A stretch of 64,000 bases of DNA from JAFASC01 sp034669505 (GTDB lineage Bacteria; Pseudomonadota; Alphaproteobacteria; Rhizobiales; Beijerinckiaceae): NCBI GenBank assembly GCA_034669505.1, contig JAXDNJ010000031.1, forward strand, positions 8,248-72,247. The letters run 5' to 3'. Shown one piece after another: positions 1 to 8,485 of this stretch; within the stretch, counting starts at the first letter, position 1, and every line of letters begins with the position of its first letter. The translations under genes and the position numbers were made by a program. A model generated the notes under the pieces. The model worked only from the letters and a program-made list of their open reading frames with translations. It had not been told where the DNA came from and did no database searches.

Positions 1-304
1 GCAAAGCGAGCGTTGGCACCTATCGCGACCTCGCTGTTGGGGTAGGCGCTGGCCCGTGTTGGCGTTTGCTCAGCGAGCAACGCCTTCCAGATGAGGTGAT
101 CGAATAACATGCGGTTTGGTGCGGTGCATGAGTCCGTTGTTGGCGCTATGCGACCGTGCCGAAGGGGCAATGGATCTTTTTTCTTCTTCGGATTGAGGGC
201 TCTGAAGTGAATGTCCGAACGCGCATTCTCGCGGCGTAAAGCAGACCTTCCGCTCTCGGCCAGTAATGGGCGTGTCGTGAATGGCCGTTCTGCGCCAATA
301 AGCT
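1..304. other. Left edge, no gene recognised
   Basis: I see no convincing coding region here. A possible reading frame opens at 211, but it runs antisense to the DUF5681 remnant and has no family resemblance. No tRNA or strong hairpin stands out. Given the decayed gene next to it, this is probably more eroded accessory DNA. Confidence 0.4.
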
Positions 305-1113
305 TCAGCGTTTTGATCGTTCTCCGATCTTATCCGCGATCATCGCACGCAACTTTTCGAATTGCATGCGTTCATCGTCGATCTGGCCGCGCTGCTCCTC
401 AGATCGAGCACGCTTCTGTTGCATCGTCAGAGCGGCGATATCGCGATCGAGTTCATCGACTTGGTCCCAGAGGCGATCCCAAGAGACTTTCTCTTCCGGG
501 GCCATAGGGCCTTTGATCACGATGGTGCCTGTTGCCATATCGACGCTGATGTCCCCGAACGCGGAATCGGGTTCGGAACCTCCAATCCGAGCGCTTTGCA
601 CCGCGCAATTTCGCCTTGCCAGTACTTTCTACAGTCAAGTGCCTTGCCGAAATATTCGCGGTAAAGCGTGTTGTTTGCAGTTTCGGTCGTCGTCAGCAGC
701 TCGGCAAAGAGCCGCTGCGCCCGGTGCTGACCACGAGCTGCATTGACGGCCATGGCACGCACGACCGCCTGCGCGATCGGGATGCTGATGCGCTTTTCGC
801 CCTCATTGATCGTGATCGTCCGGCAGGCTTCGTCGAGAATGATGCCTTCAGCCGTTCCTCGTTGAGCGCGGGCCGCTTGTTCCTGGCGCCTCTCGGCCGT
901 GTTCTCCAGAGGCGCGCCCCTTAAATGTTGCAAAGCTTGACGCATACGGCGATTGCCGGCATCTTCAAAAATCTGCTTTCGATGTCCGTCAGACGGACAC
1001 ATGTGATTGCCACCGGGCCCATCCAATAGATAGCAGTCGGGCTGGAGAGCGGTCGTAAGCGCTACCGCATCTCTTGCAATCGCAAATGTAGCGGGAAGGA
1101 ACGAACATGTCAT
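305..1113 (-). pseudogene. Frameshifted DUF5681 protein remnant
   Basis: The C-terminal part of a DUF5681 protein reads in two frames. The first (1113 to about 560) carries RTITINEGEKRISIPIAQAV and AARGQHRAQRLF, typical of the family. The matching continuation, with the segment MATGTIVIKGPM, is in another frame from about 560 down to 305, so an indel near 560 splits the gene. The family's N-terminal motif (PPxxxRFxPGQSGNPxGRP) is absent, so the 5' part is lost or replaced as well. DUF5681 genes are often found in mobile or accessory DNA; their function is unknown. The 5' end overlaps the start of the dioxygenase gene on the other strand by a few bases. Confidence 0.7.
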
Positions 1114-2450
1114 CGCATGTCGATCGGCTGGTTGACGTCAAACAAGGCTTCATCAGCCGCGAGCTATTCGTCGACGAGGATCTCTACAAAGAAGAGCTCG
1201 ACAAGGTGTTCACCAGAGCCTGGCTCTTTGTCGGCCACGAAAGCCTTGTTCCCAATCCCGGAGATTTCTACACATCGCGCATGGGGGAGGAGTCGGTCAT
1301 CCTCTGTCGTGACAAGAAGGGCGAGCTGCACGTCTTCCTAAATTCCTGTCGCCATCGTGGCATGAAAGTTTGCCGCTACGAGTCCGGCAATACGTCCCTG
1401 TTCACTTGCCCCTATCACAGCTGGACGTATACGACGGACGGAAGGCTGCAAGGCGTTCCACTGTACAGGACCCTTTACGACGGCGTTCTCGATCGCGAGG
1501 CGAACTCGCTCGTCTCAGTGGCCAAAATGGTCAACTACAAGGGAACGATCTGGGCCTCGTGGGACAAGGACGCTCCTGATTTTCTGACCTATCTGGGTGA
1601 CGCGAAGATTCATCTCGACCAGGCGCTTGATTGCCGCGATGGCCGCGAGGGGGGGTCGGAAGTCATTGGTGTACATAAATGGGTTTTCCCCGCGAATTGG
1701 AAGTTCGCCGCAGAAAATTTCCTCGGCGACACCTATCATAATCCGAGCCATCGTTCCGTCGATCTCATCGGCATCGGGCCAAGTGCCGCCGCGGGCAAGA
1801 AGGGCCGCCGTGACGGTGAATTGGACAACGCGCAGCACGTCTGGATCAGCTTTCCGGAAGGACATGGCGTCCACAGCGCGATCATGCCGGAAGCCAACGA
1901 ATATTCGGAATCGTTTCTCGATAATCCGATTCTCGAGGAATATTTCCGGCACTGCTTCGAAGAGCGGAAGCGGCGTCTCGGCGAGCAGTCGCGCCTGATC
2001 CCGCATGTCGGCACGATCTTTCCCAATACCTCATATCACGGCCGACAGCCGCGCGGCCTGTGCGCATGGCATCCGCATAGCCCGACTTCGTGCGAGGGGT
2101 GGCGCTTCTTCCTGGTCGACAAGGACGCACCGGCCGAAGCCAAGGCGTATCTACGGCGCTATTACATGCGCTATTCTGGTCCGGCCGGCATGACCGAGCA
2201 AGACGACATGGAGAATTGGCTCTATGCAACGGCTGCGAGTACGGGCACGGTCGCGCGGCGCTATCCCTTCAACTATCAGCAATCGATGAATGCATTCACC
2301 ACTGATCACCAGCTCGGGGGTGAGGTGAGCACGCAGATCACGGAGCAGATTGCGCGTGGTTTTTACAAGAGGTGGGCTTCCTATATGCGCGGCGCCAAAT
2401 GGGACGAGCTGCTCGGCCATGACCAGCTGCGCAAAGAAGCCGCAGAATGA
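1107..2450 (+). CDS. Aromatic ring-hydroxylating dioxygenase, alpha (Rieske) subunit
   Basis: This is the large catalytic subunit of a Rieske non-haem iron oxygenase of the biphenyl/naphthalene dioxygenase type. It adds O2 to an aromatic ring to give a cis-dihydrodiol in the cytoplasm. The 447 residues are the normal length. The [2Fe-2S] Rieske ligands are C81, H83, C101 and H104 (CRH then CPYH, 17 residues apart). The mononuclear iron site is in NFLGDTYHNPSH (D208, H211, H215), with the likely carboxylate in EQDDMEN near 366. The two histidines are three residues apart rather than the usual four. A GGAAGGA ribosome site precedes ATG 1107. The stop overlaps the next gene as ATGA. No ferredoxin or reductase gene is present, so electrons must come from elsewhere. 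The substrate cannot be read from the sequence. Confidence 0.93.
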   Translation: MSSHVDRLVDVKQGFISRELFVDEDLYKEELDKVFTRAWLFVGHESLVPNPGDFYTSRMGEESVILCRDKKGELHVFLNSCRHRGMKVCRYESGNTSLFTCPYHSWTYTTDGRLQGVPLYRTLYDGVLDREANSLVSVAKMVNYKGTIWASWDKDAPDFLTYLGDAKIHLDQALDCRDGREGGSEVIGVHKWVFPANWKFAAENFLGDTYHNPSHRSVDLIGIGPSAAAGKKGRRDGELDNAQHVWISFPEGHGVHSAIMPEANEYSESFLDNPILEEYFRHCFEERKRRLGEQSRLIPHVGTIFPNTSYHGRQPRGLCAWHPHSPTSCEGWRFFLVDKDAPAEAKAYLRRYYMRYSGPAGMTEQDDMENWLYATAASTGTVARRYPFNYQQSMNAFTTDHQLGGEVSTQITEQIARGFYKRWASYMRGAKWDELLGHDQLRKEAAE

Positions 2451-3250
2451 CAACGAGCAAAGTTGTCATCGTTACGGGTGGCACGTTCGGAATAGGGCGG
2501 GCAATTACGATGGGCCTCGCCGGGCGGGGACATGCGGTCGTCGCTTTCGGGCTGGAGGCGCCGCAAGTCTCGAGCACAGCGGCCGCGGCGATTCCATCCT
2601 TAAAGACAGGGCTTCGCGAGGCGGGGCTCGACGCCGAACTCCTGGAAGCCGACGTATCGAATGCTGCCGATGTGGCGCGTGTGGTCGAGCGGGCGCTGTC
2701 GCTTAATGGCCGGGTCGATGGCCTCGTGAACAATGCCGCGATCGGACCGCTTGGAACGGTGCTCGACACCGATGAAGAGCTTTTCGATCGCGTTTTGGCA
2801 GTGAACCTCAGGGGCCCATATCTCTGCAGCCGCGCCGTCCTGCCGCACATGATCAAGGCCGGCGGCGGTTCGATCGTGAATATCGGTTCCGGCGCCGGCT
2901 GGGGCAAAGGCAACATGGCGGCCTATAGCGCGAGCAAGGGCGGTTTGTTCGCGCTCAGCACCGCAATGGCTTACGACTTTCTACACGACCGCATTCGCGT
3001 CAATACGGTCGTGCCGGGCGGCGGCGGCATCATCAGCGGCATGAGCGTGGGCCGGGTCGCCGGCGATATGAGCAGGTTCGGCCAAGGCGCCGCCGGCACC
3101 GCTGCCGGACGTGCGGCAACGGGAGACGATGTCGCAAACGCCGTCGCATTCCTGTTGTCGTCGGAAGCCGAGGCGATCTCCGGCACCGTCCTCGACGTCG
3201 GCTGCTTTGCCAATCAGGGTGGCCCGGTTCCGAAGAAGAGAGCCGGCTAG
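2447..3250 (+). CDS. SDR-family dehydrogenase (probable cis-dihydrodiol dehydrogenase)
   Basis: This is a short-chain dehydrogenase/reductase of 267 residues. It has the Rossmann nucleotide-binding motif TGGTFGIG (residues 10-17), NNAAIG near 95-100, Ser148 and the catalytic Tyr160-x3-Lys164 in YSASK. It overlaps the dioxygenase alpha gene by four bases (ATGA), so the two are translationally coupled. From that context, its likely job is NAD-dependent rearomatisation of the cis-dihydrodiol to a catechol. This assignment rests on position; the family itself is broad. The beta-subunit gene follows after 17 bases. Confidence 0.88.
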   Translation: MTTSKVVIVTGGTFGIGRAITMGLAGRGHAVVAFGLEAPQVSSTAAAAIPSLKTGLREAGLDAELLEADVSNAADVARVVERALSLNGRVDGLVNNAAIGPLGTVLDTDEELFDRVLAVNLRGPYLCSRAVLPHMIKAGGGSIVNIGSGAGWGKGNMAAYSASKGGLFALSTAMAYDFLHDRIRVNTVVPGGGGIISGMSVGRVAGDMSRFGQGAAGTAAGRAATGDDVANAVAFLLSSEAEAISGTVLDVGCFANQGGPVPKKRAG

Positions 3251-3267
3251 CGGCAATGGAGGATCTC

Positions 3268-3858
3268 ATGAGCGTGGACACATTGGAGAGGACAGGTGCC
3301 CCAACCGCGCCGCCGCCCATAAAACGCGGTGAGGACTATTATCATCTGCTGCTCGACATCCAGGACTTCCTCTACATGGAAGCCGACCTCCTGGATTTGC
3401 GCCGCTTCAAGGAATGGCTCGACCTATTAACCGAGGACATCACCTACTTCATGCCCATGCGCCGAAATGTGAAATTTGGTCAGCATGCGGCACGGGAGAA
3501 CACGTCGCAGGGGTTTGGGATCAGCTGGTTCGACGAGGACAAGTGGACGCTGACAAAACGCGTCGAGCAAATCCTGACCGGCGTACACTATGCCGAAGAG
3601 CCGCTTTCGCGTATCTGTCACATGGTCAGCAACGTGCAGCTCTTAGCAGTGCGCCCCGAGGTCAAGAACCCGGCCGAAGTCGACGTCAAGTCGAGGTTCC
3701 TTGTTTATCAGAACCGCATCCAATACGAGACGTACACCTTTGTTGGAAAACGGACCGACACCTTGCGTAAGACCGATGCGGGCTGGAAAATTGCAAAGCG
3801 GGAGATCATCCTCGACCAAAATGTCCTTCTTGCGAAGAATTTGACCGCTTTCTTTTGA
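3268..3858 (+). CDS. Aromatic ring-hydroxylating dioxygenase, beta subunit
   Basis: This is the small structural subunit that builds the alpha3-beta3 hexamer. It has the SnoaL/NTF2-like fold, with the family's typical N-terminal helix (FLYMEADLLDLRRFKEWLDL) and the C-terminal KTDAGWKIAKREIILDQN. I chose ATG 3268 (MSVDTLE, 196 residues) because GGAGGA lies four bases upstream. An in-frame ATG at 3256 has no ribosome site. The order alpha-SDR-beta, with the dehydrogenase between the two subunits, is unusual but clearly one operon. Confidence 0.9.
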   Translation: MSVDTLERTGAPTAPPPIKRGEDYYHLLLDIQDFLYMEADLLDLRRFKEWLDLLTEDITYFMPMRRNVKFGQHAARENTSQGFGISWFDEDKWTLTKRVEQILTGVHYAEEPLSRICHMVSNVQLLAVRPEVKNPAEVDVKSRFLVYQNRIQYETYTFVGKRTDTLRKTDAGWKIAKREIILDQNVLLAKNLTAFF

Positions 3859-3875
3859 GCGCAAAGGGAGCGCGC

Positions 3876-4079
3876 ATGATCAACGTTCTCGATCTTCGAC
3901 CCGGCGACAAGTTGCAGCTGCAGGATGGTGGCGTTGCCGAGGTGGTGGAAAACATGGAAGACGGGATGTGGGTGCAGGTGCGATATCTTGGCTCCTCCAG
4001 ACAGAAGGACGAGAGCGACGACGCGGTGGAGCTCTGTCATGCGCAGGACATCGTAAAAATTCTGCCCCCTTCAGCGTGA
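3876..4079 (+). CDS. Small hypothetical protein in dioxygenase operon
   Basis: This is a 67-residue acidic protein starting MINVLDLRPGDKLQL. The first half looks beta-rich (DGGVAEVVENMEDGMWVQVRY), compatible with a small SH3-like or hypervariable barrel. It has a single Cys and no CxxC or ferredoxin motif, so it is not the missing electron carrier. ATG 3876 is preceded by AAAGGGA. A TTG at 3855 is in frame but less likely. Its stop overlaps the next start as TGATG, so it is cotranslated with the neighbour. Function unknown; perhaps an accessory to the oxygenase. Confidence 0.65.
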   Translation: MINVLDLRPGDKLQLQDGGVAEVVENMEDGMWVQVRYLGSSRQKDESDDAVELCHAQDIVKILPPSA

Positions 4080-4507
4080 TGATCTTAAAGCTACCGGTGA
4101 GGGAATGCATGCTGCGGTTTGACTACATGCATAGCGATTTTCATCCGATCTTCCTGTTTTTGGGGGAGGCAGAAGATCTCTTGCAGCTGGCAAGGCTGTT
4201 GCGGGGGTTCGCCAGGGACCCGAAAGAAATCCCCTGCGAAACGCCGTTTGCGGAGTCGCCCAAGCGGGTGCGCTTAGCGCTCGCTCCGTCGGAAGACATT
4301 TACGGGATGCGAGAGGTCGCGGATGGAGCTTTCAAATGGCAGCTGAACGCCTGGCAAGCGGAGCGTATTGCCGAGCGCATCGATGCGCTCGCAAAGCCTG
4401 AAAATAAATCCGGGTCCGAGATTATCGAGTTAGGATCCGAAGGCGAAGTCCCGGTGAAGGTGTCACGAGGCGAATTCACCGACGATTTCCTAATTAAGGT
4501 CAGGTAG
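4079..4507 (+). CDS. Hypothetical protein, last gene of dioxygenase operon
   Basis: This 142-residue protein starts MILKLPVRECMLRFDYMHSD; the ATG shares one base with the previous stop codon. I recognise no domain. The middle is helical and charged, followed by a conserved-looking segment (DGAFKWQLNAWQAERIAERI) and a beta-rich end (EVPVKVSRGEFTDDFLIKVR). There is no signal peptide or membrane segment. It is the end of the co-oriented block and converges on the IclR gene, whose stop lies seven bases away. Confidence 0.65.
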   Translation: MILKLPVRECMLRFDYMHSDFHPIFLFLGEAEDLLQLARLLRGFARDPKEIPCETPFAESPKRVRLALAPSEDIYGMREVADGAFKWQLNAWQAERIAERIDALAKPENKSGSEIIELGSEGEVPVKVSRGEFTDDFLIKVR

Positions 4508-4513
4508 GTCGAC

Positions 4514-5383
4514 CTATCTGGCTGGATTGCCACGCGCAGCACGATTTTGGCGCCGGGCGGCAGGCATAGCGACCTGCTTTTCGCCTGCCTCCGGAATCAG
4601 AGGACCGCGCGACCCCAGGAGCGTCGATACTCTGCGTCCCGCTTCGACAACAAGCCGGGCGAATTGCGACACTTGATCATCGTTCAATCGGGCGTCGGGT
4701 CCGTAAAGCCCGATAGATCCGGCGACAAAGCCTTGGTGGTCGAAGAACGGGGCGGCGACAGCGACAGCCCCAGCAAAGATTTCGCCCTGGCTCACAGCGT
4801 ATCCATTACGCCGGGCCGTAATGAGGGCCTTTTTCAATTGGTCGCGCTGGCTGTTACCGCGCACCCCCGCCAGAGATGCGGCTCTGAGGTCTCCCTCGAC
4901 GAAGGCCAGAATGGCCTTGCCCGTCGCGCCCTGAGTGATTGCCACGGCGTGTCCAACACCGCGCGAAATCGAAAGCACATGTTGACTCTTGCACTCAAGA
5001 ACGCAGACGACGCGATCGTCTTGCAGCGTGAACAGGGCAGCGGTCTCACCAGTGCGGTCGCGCAACTTTTCGAGGATTGGGCGCGCGGCCTCGATGACGT
5101 CGACGCCCTTCAGCCACACGTGCGAAAGCTGCATGACGCCATGCGCAAGCCTGAAGCGCTGCGGATCGCCAATGGCACCGACGAGCCCGCGCGAGGCCAG
5201 CGTGTGCAGCAACCGGTACAATGTCGGACGGCTAAGACCAACACGCCGCTGCAATTCGACGACGCTCATCGTCGGCTGCTCGGGCGTGAACGATTGCAGG
5301 ATCGTAATGGCGCGCTCGACGGCACGCACGCTCGACATGGCTGGGCGGGCCTCCTGGCTGTTCTCTTTCATTCTCTTTGCCAT
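4514..5383 (-). CDS. IclR-family transcriptional regulator
   Basis: This is a one-component regulator of aromatic catabolism type. The N-terminal winged helix-turn-helix reads MSVVELQRRVGLSRPTLYRL after AVERAITILQSF. The C-terminal IclR effector domain follows (GETAALFTLQDDRVVCVL, then the GYAVSQGEIFAGAVAVAAPF block). I chose ATG 5383 (MAKRMKEN, 289 residues) because GGGAG is correctly spaced; an in-frame ATG at 5467 lies inside the operator. It is divergent from the binding-protein gene, with a palindromic operator between them. It probably controls uptake and perhaps the dioxygenase operon in response to an aromatic acid. Confidence 0.9.
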   Translation of the reverse strand: MAKRMKENSQEARPAMSSVRAVERAITILQSFTPEQPTMSVVELQRRVGLSRPTLYRLLHTLASRGLVGAIGDPQRFRLAHGVMQLSHVWLKGVDVIEAARPILEKLRDRTGETAALFTLQDDRVVCVLECKSQHVLSISRGVGHAVAITQGATGKAILAFVEGDLRAASLAGVRGNSQRDQLKKALITARRNGYAVSQGEIFAGAVAVAAPFFDHQGFVAGSIGLYGPDARLNDDQVSQFARLVVEAGRRVSTLLGSRGPLIPEAGEKQVAMPAARRQNRAARGNPAR

Positions 5384-5445
5384 CCATCTCCCATCCAAAT
5401 GACTAACGCTGCTCGGCTTGACGAGGTCAGGTAAGCACATGTTAT

Positions 5446-5477
5446 ATAGCGTGAAAAAGATGTCCATAGCGTGGACA
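5446..5477. promoter_or_regulatory. Probable IclR operator
   Basis: A perfect inverted repeat TGTCCA-N5-TGGACA occupies 5461-5477. The octamer ATAGCGTG occurs twice, at 5446 and 5466, exactly 20 bp (two helical turns) apart. The site lies in the divergent region between the IclR gene and the binding-protein gene, just upstream of the latter's ribosome site. IclR proteins commonly bind such palindromes and regulate themselves. Binding itself is inferred. Confidence 0.6.
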
Positions 5478-5490
5478 AGGGAGGATCATA

Positions 5491-6774
5491 GTGCGGGATC
5501 GACGACGGACCAGCGGCAAGGGTCTCACCAAACGCAAGGCCCGGCGCGCGTCAATCGCTCTGACCCTCCTTGCGTTGTGCTGCGTCGTGCCATTCGCGGC
5601 GACGGCACAGATCAGCGACGGCGTGGTTCGCATTGGCGTCCTGGGTGACTACGGTAGCGGTCGCGACCTTGGCGGTCCCGGCTCCGTCACCGCCGCCAAG
5701 CTCGCAGCCGAGGATTTCAGCGGCAAGGTCCTCGGCAAGCCGATCAATATCCTGGGAGCCGATCATCAGAACAAGCCTGACATTGCGTCCGCCATCGCGC
5801 GCAAATGGTTCGACGTCGAGCATGTCGATGCAATTACCGATCTGGCGGTGAGTTCCGTCGGACTCGCAGTGGAGCGCCTAGCCGCGCAGATGTCGCGCAC
5901 GGTGCTGATTTCCGGCGCCGCGACCTCCGAAATCACTGGTCAGCATTGTGCACCGGTGGCTACCCACTGGTCGGACGATACTTACGTACTGTCGGCCGGC
6001 CTCGGCCGCGCACTCACCGAGCGCGTTGGCAAGAAGTGGTTTTTCATGACGGTCGACCAGGCGTTCGGCACGGCGATGTATGCCGACGGCAAGGCGGCGG
6101 TGGAGAAATCAGGAGGCGAGGTCGTTGGCCGCGTCAGCTTCCCCTTCAATCCGCCAGATTTCGCCTCCTACTTCATTCCCGCGCAAAATTCCGGGGCAAA
6201 CATCGTCGCGATCGCCAGCACGGGAAATGATTTGATTGTCGCCGTGAAGCAGGCGCACGAATTCGGCATGCCTGCTGCCGGTTTTACTCTGGTTGGCATG
6301 CTGACATTCATTTCCGACGTACACACGCTTGGCTTGGAGATAGCGCAAGGGCTTTATGTTGCATCGGAATATTACTGGGACGCTGACGAGGGCTCACGGG
6401 CCTTCGCCAAGCGGTTTTTCGAGTTAGAGAAGAAGCAGCCGACCAAACTACAGGCTTCAACATACGCGGCAGTCCGCCACTACCTCAGGGCGATCGAAGC
6501 AGCCGGCACAGATGAGGCGCTTGCGGTCAACAAAGCAATGCGAGAATTGCCGGTCGAGTTCTTCGGCCGTTCTGCCCGCATTCGCACGGACGGGCGGGTG
6601 ATTTACGACCTCGCACTTTACCAGGTGAAGACACCGGCTGAGAGCCGTTATCCCTGGGATTATTATAAGAAGATTGCGGACATGCCTGGCGAGACGACGT
6701 TCCGCAGCGAAACGGCAGGCGGCTGTCCGTTGGTTGCGGGTGCGGGCACGCGCGCTCCAGAGGGCCAGCGCTAG
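5491..6774 (+). CDS. ABC transporter substrate-binding protein (Leu/Ile/Val type)
   Basis: This is a periplasmic type I binding protein of 427 residues, including a signal peptide ending near FAATAQ. The mature part opens with VVRIGVLGDYGS and has the block ADHQNKPD that marks a subfamily with two other members in this window (at 19.3 and 60.4 kb). GTG 5491 follows GGGAGG at 5479. No permease or ATPase gene is nearby, so it is an orphan that must share a transporter encoded elsewhere. The location next to an IclR gene and a dioxygenase operon suggests an aromatic or carboxylic ligand. Confidence 0.88.
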   Translation: MRDRRRTSGKGLTKRKARRASIALTLLALCCVVPFAATAQISDGVVRIGVLGDYGSGRDLGGPGSVTAAKLAAEDFSGKVLGKPINILGADHQNKPDIASAIARKWFDVEHVDAITDLAVSSVGLAVERLAAQMSRTVLISGAATSEITGQHCAPVATHWSDDTYVLSAGLGRALTERVGKKWFFMTVDQAFGTAMYADGKAAVEKSGGEVVGRVSFPFNPPDFASYFIPAQNSGANIVAIASTGNDLIVAVKQAHEFGMPAAGFTLVGMLTFISDVHTLGLEIAQGLYVASEYYWDADEGSRAFAKRFFELEKKQPTKLQASTYAAVRHYLRAIEAAGTDEALAVNKAMRELPVEFFGRSARIRTDGRVIYDLALYQVKTPAESRYPWDYYKKIADMPGETTFRSETAGGCPLVAGAGTRAPEGQR

Positions 6775-6785
6775 ATACCCGTGCG

Positions 6786-6935
6786 ATGCGGCATCAGGGC
6801 CCAAAGCAAACCTCGAGCGGCGGCAAGGAGCGTCTCGGCGGGATCTCGCGAGCCGGCAACAGCTACCTTCGGCAGATGCTGGTAGTTGACGCCATGGCGG
6901 CCATTCGCCACGCCGAGCGGCATGGCACCAAGCGA
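6786..6935 (+). mobile_element. IS110-family transposase fragment
   Basis: About 50 codons match the conserved C-terminal end of IS110/IS116/IS902 transposases: SGGKERLGGISRAGNSYLRQ, then MLVVDAMAAIRHAERHGTKR. Family homology stops there and the frame runs on into unrelated sequence. There is no intact transposase and I see no clear element ends. It is an old insertion remnant immediately after the binding-protein gene, next to a decayed EAL gene. Confidence 0.75.
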
Positions 6936-6992
6936 GGCTGCCCGGACCTTCCCCCATCTGTGCAGGAGGAGGGGCCCCGGGGACAAGACAAT

Positions 6993-7532
6993 TCAGCGAG
7001 CCGTTTTTGGGTCTGCGGCCCTGACCTTCACAGTCTCAGCGCCGCTGCTTGCTGTAGCTGCCTTCGGAATGCTGGAAGTCGCCGAGGCGCTGTGAACCAG
7101 CTCCGATTGCTGTGCCGCAAGCATGGCATCAATTTCTGCCGGGGGCACCGGTTTCGAGAACAGGTATCCTTCCAGATAATGGCAACCCGCCAAGCGCAGA
7201 AATTGTTGCTGTTCACTGGTCTCAACGCCTTCCGCCGTGACCTTGAGGCCGATTGCGCGCCAGTGCGATGACAGCATGAACGATCGCACTCCACGGTCAT
7301 CACGTGATCGATGAATGACTTGTCGACTTTCAAAGGGCATTCGGCGCAAATAAGATAGGCCGGAATAACCGCTGCCAAAATCGTCGAGTGCCAAGCCGAT
7401 TCCAAAACTGCGCAAGTGGCGCAGCCGCGCCTCGGCGCAGATAGCAACGAGCGCGGCTTCCTCAGCATCATGTAAGGCCCGATGCTCGTCTTCCTCTAAC
7501 ACGCCTCGAATTAGAAGTGGTCGAGAACGCAT
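6993..7532 (-). pseudogene. Decayed EAL-domain (c-di-GMP phosphodiesterase) fragment
   Basis: One frame carries the EAL-domain blocks LALDDFGSGYSGLSYLRR and IGLKVTAEGVETSEQQQFL with LEGYLFSKPVP. The block that belongs between them (LKVDKSFIDHVM) is in a different frame. At least two indels, near 7325 and 7285, therefore break the gene. The catalytic EAL motif and the N-terminal half are missing. It cannot make an active phosphodiesterase. It lies beside the IS110 remnant, so the insertion may have started its decay. Confidence 0.8.
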
Positions 7533-7877
7533 TTTCGAAGACCCGAGAGGCAGCGCTTATGCATGCCAATCGCCAGAGGAAAGCCGCCTTAAGGGCGAAT
7601 ACCTCACGCGTATGCATGATCTGACGGGCGGGCTGGAACCGGGGCACGTCGAGGCGCTTCTAGCATCATTGCGCGAGAATACTGTCATTTGGGACGGCAG
7701 CGCCGATGCGTAAAGCAGCGATTTGGGGTGCTCGCCTGTCCTTTGAACAGCGTCCTAAGCCGCTCTAGACTACCAAATAACCGTCAGCTCGCCCGGCAGG
7801 GTTTTCGTTGCCAAGTTTCCTTGAGCCTGCCAGGGTTGCCTGTCCCTTCACACAGGGGGAATTTTGGGAGGCCCGAG
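7533..7877. other. Intergenic, nothing recognised
   Basis: A plus-strand frame from about 7490 to 7712 stays open and ends DLTGGLEPGHVEALLASLRE and a stop, but it has no good start and no recognised family. It may be another remnant. The stretch ends with the ribosome site of the DUF1059 gene. Confidence 0.35.
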
Positions 7878-8078
7878 ATGGCTAGACTGTTTGTTGATTG
7901 CCGTGATTACCCGAGCGAGAAGAACTGCACGGTCGCGATTTCTGCAGATAGCAAGGAGGAACTTGTAGACGCGGCAGCGCAACACGCCGTCGCAGTGCAT
8001 GGTCATCACGATAGCCCAGAATTGCGCCAGGAGTTGGCCAAGATGATCAAGCCTGTCACTGGCAATGCGCAGCCGTGA
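7878..8078 (+). CDS. DUF1059 family protein
   Basis: This 66-residue protein has the DUF1059 pattern: MARLFVDCRDYPSEKNCTVA, then a helix with EELVDAAAQHAVAVHGHHDS and ELRQELAKMIKP. ATG 7878 follows GGGAGG at 7866. It is a small soluble protein of unknown function. The conserved Cys and the HGH segment suggest metal or ligand binding, but this is not established. The next gene is co-oriented 52 bases downstream. Confidence 0.82.
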   Translation: MARLFVDCRDYPSEKNCTVAISADSKEELVDAAAQHAVAVHGHHDSPELRQELAKMIKPVTGNAQP

Positions 8079-8130
8079 GATCCGCAAAAGCCCTTTCGGG
8101 GGCATCCTCACAAAATAGGAGGTAAGGCCG

Positions 8131-8427
8131 ATGATCGCTTTCAATGCTGTTCGGTTTCGAGTGAAGCCGGGGCGCGATCAGGATTTTCTGAATGCCCACA
8201 AGCACATTGGTGAAACGTGGCCTGGCCTCATGCACGCCAACATTATTAAGACCGGTGAGCGGTCCTACTGCATCATCGCTGAGTGGAAAGACATGGAGGC
8301 GTGCATTGAGGCGCGGCCGAACATGATCACCACCCTCAATTCTTTTCGCGATACGCTCGAAGACCTCGGGGGCGGTCTCGGCGTCACCGATCCGGTGGCG
8401 GGTTCGGTCGTCTTAGCGCCGAAGTAG
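8131..8427 (+). CDS. Antibiotic biosynthesis monooxygenase-like (ABM) protein
   Basis: This 98-residue protein has the dimeric alpha-beta-barrel pattern: MIAFNAVRFRVKPGRDQDFL, then the strand ERSYCIIAEWKDMEACIEAR. A perfect AGGAGG ribosome site precedes ATG 8131. Members act as small haem-free oxygenases or as stress proteins; the substrate is not evident. It probably forms a transcription unit with the DUF1059 gene. Confidence 0.7.
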   Translation: MIAFNAVRFRVKPGRDQDFLNAHKHIGETWPGLMHANIIKTGERSYCIIAEWKDMEACIEARPNMITTLNSFRDTLEDLGGGLGVTDPVAGSVVLAPK

Positions 8428-8485
8428 TTCGTGGGACCCGGAACCAGTTTCCCTCGACCATTCGCATGCGTCTGAGGAGGTTGCG

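Noticed and set aside
4547..5434. Plus-strand frame across the IclR gene
   Set aside because: The minus-strand product is an unmistakable IclR protein; the plus frame is a shadow.
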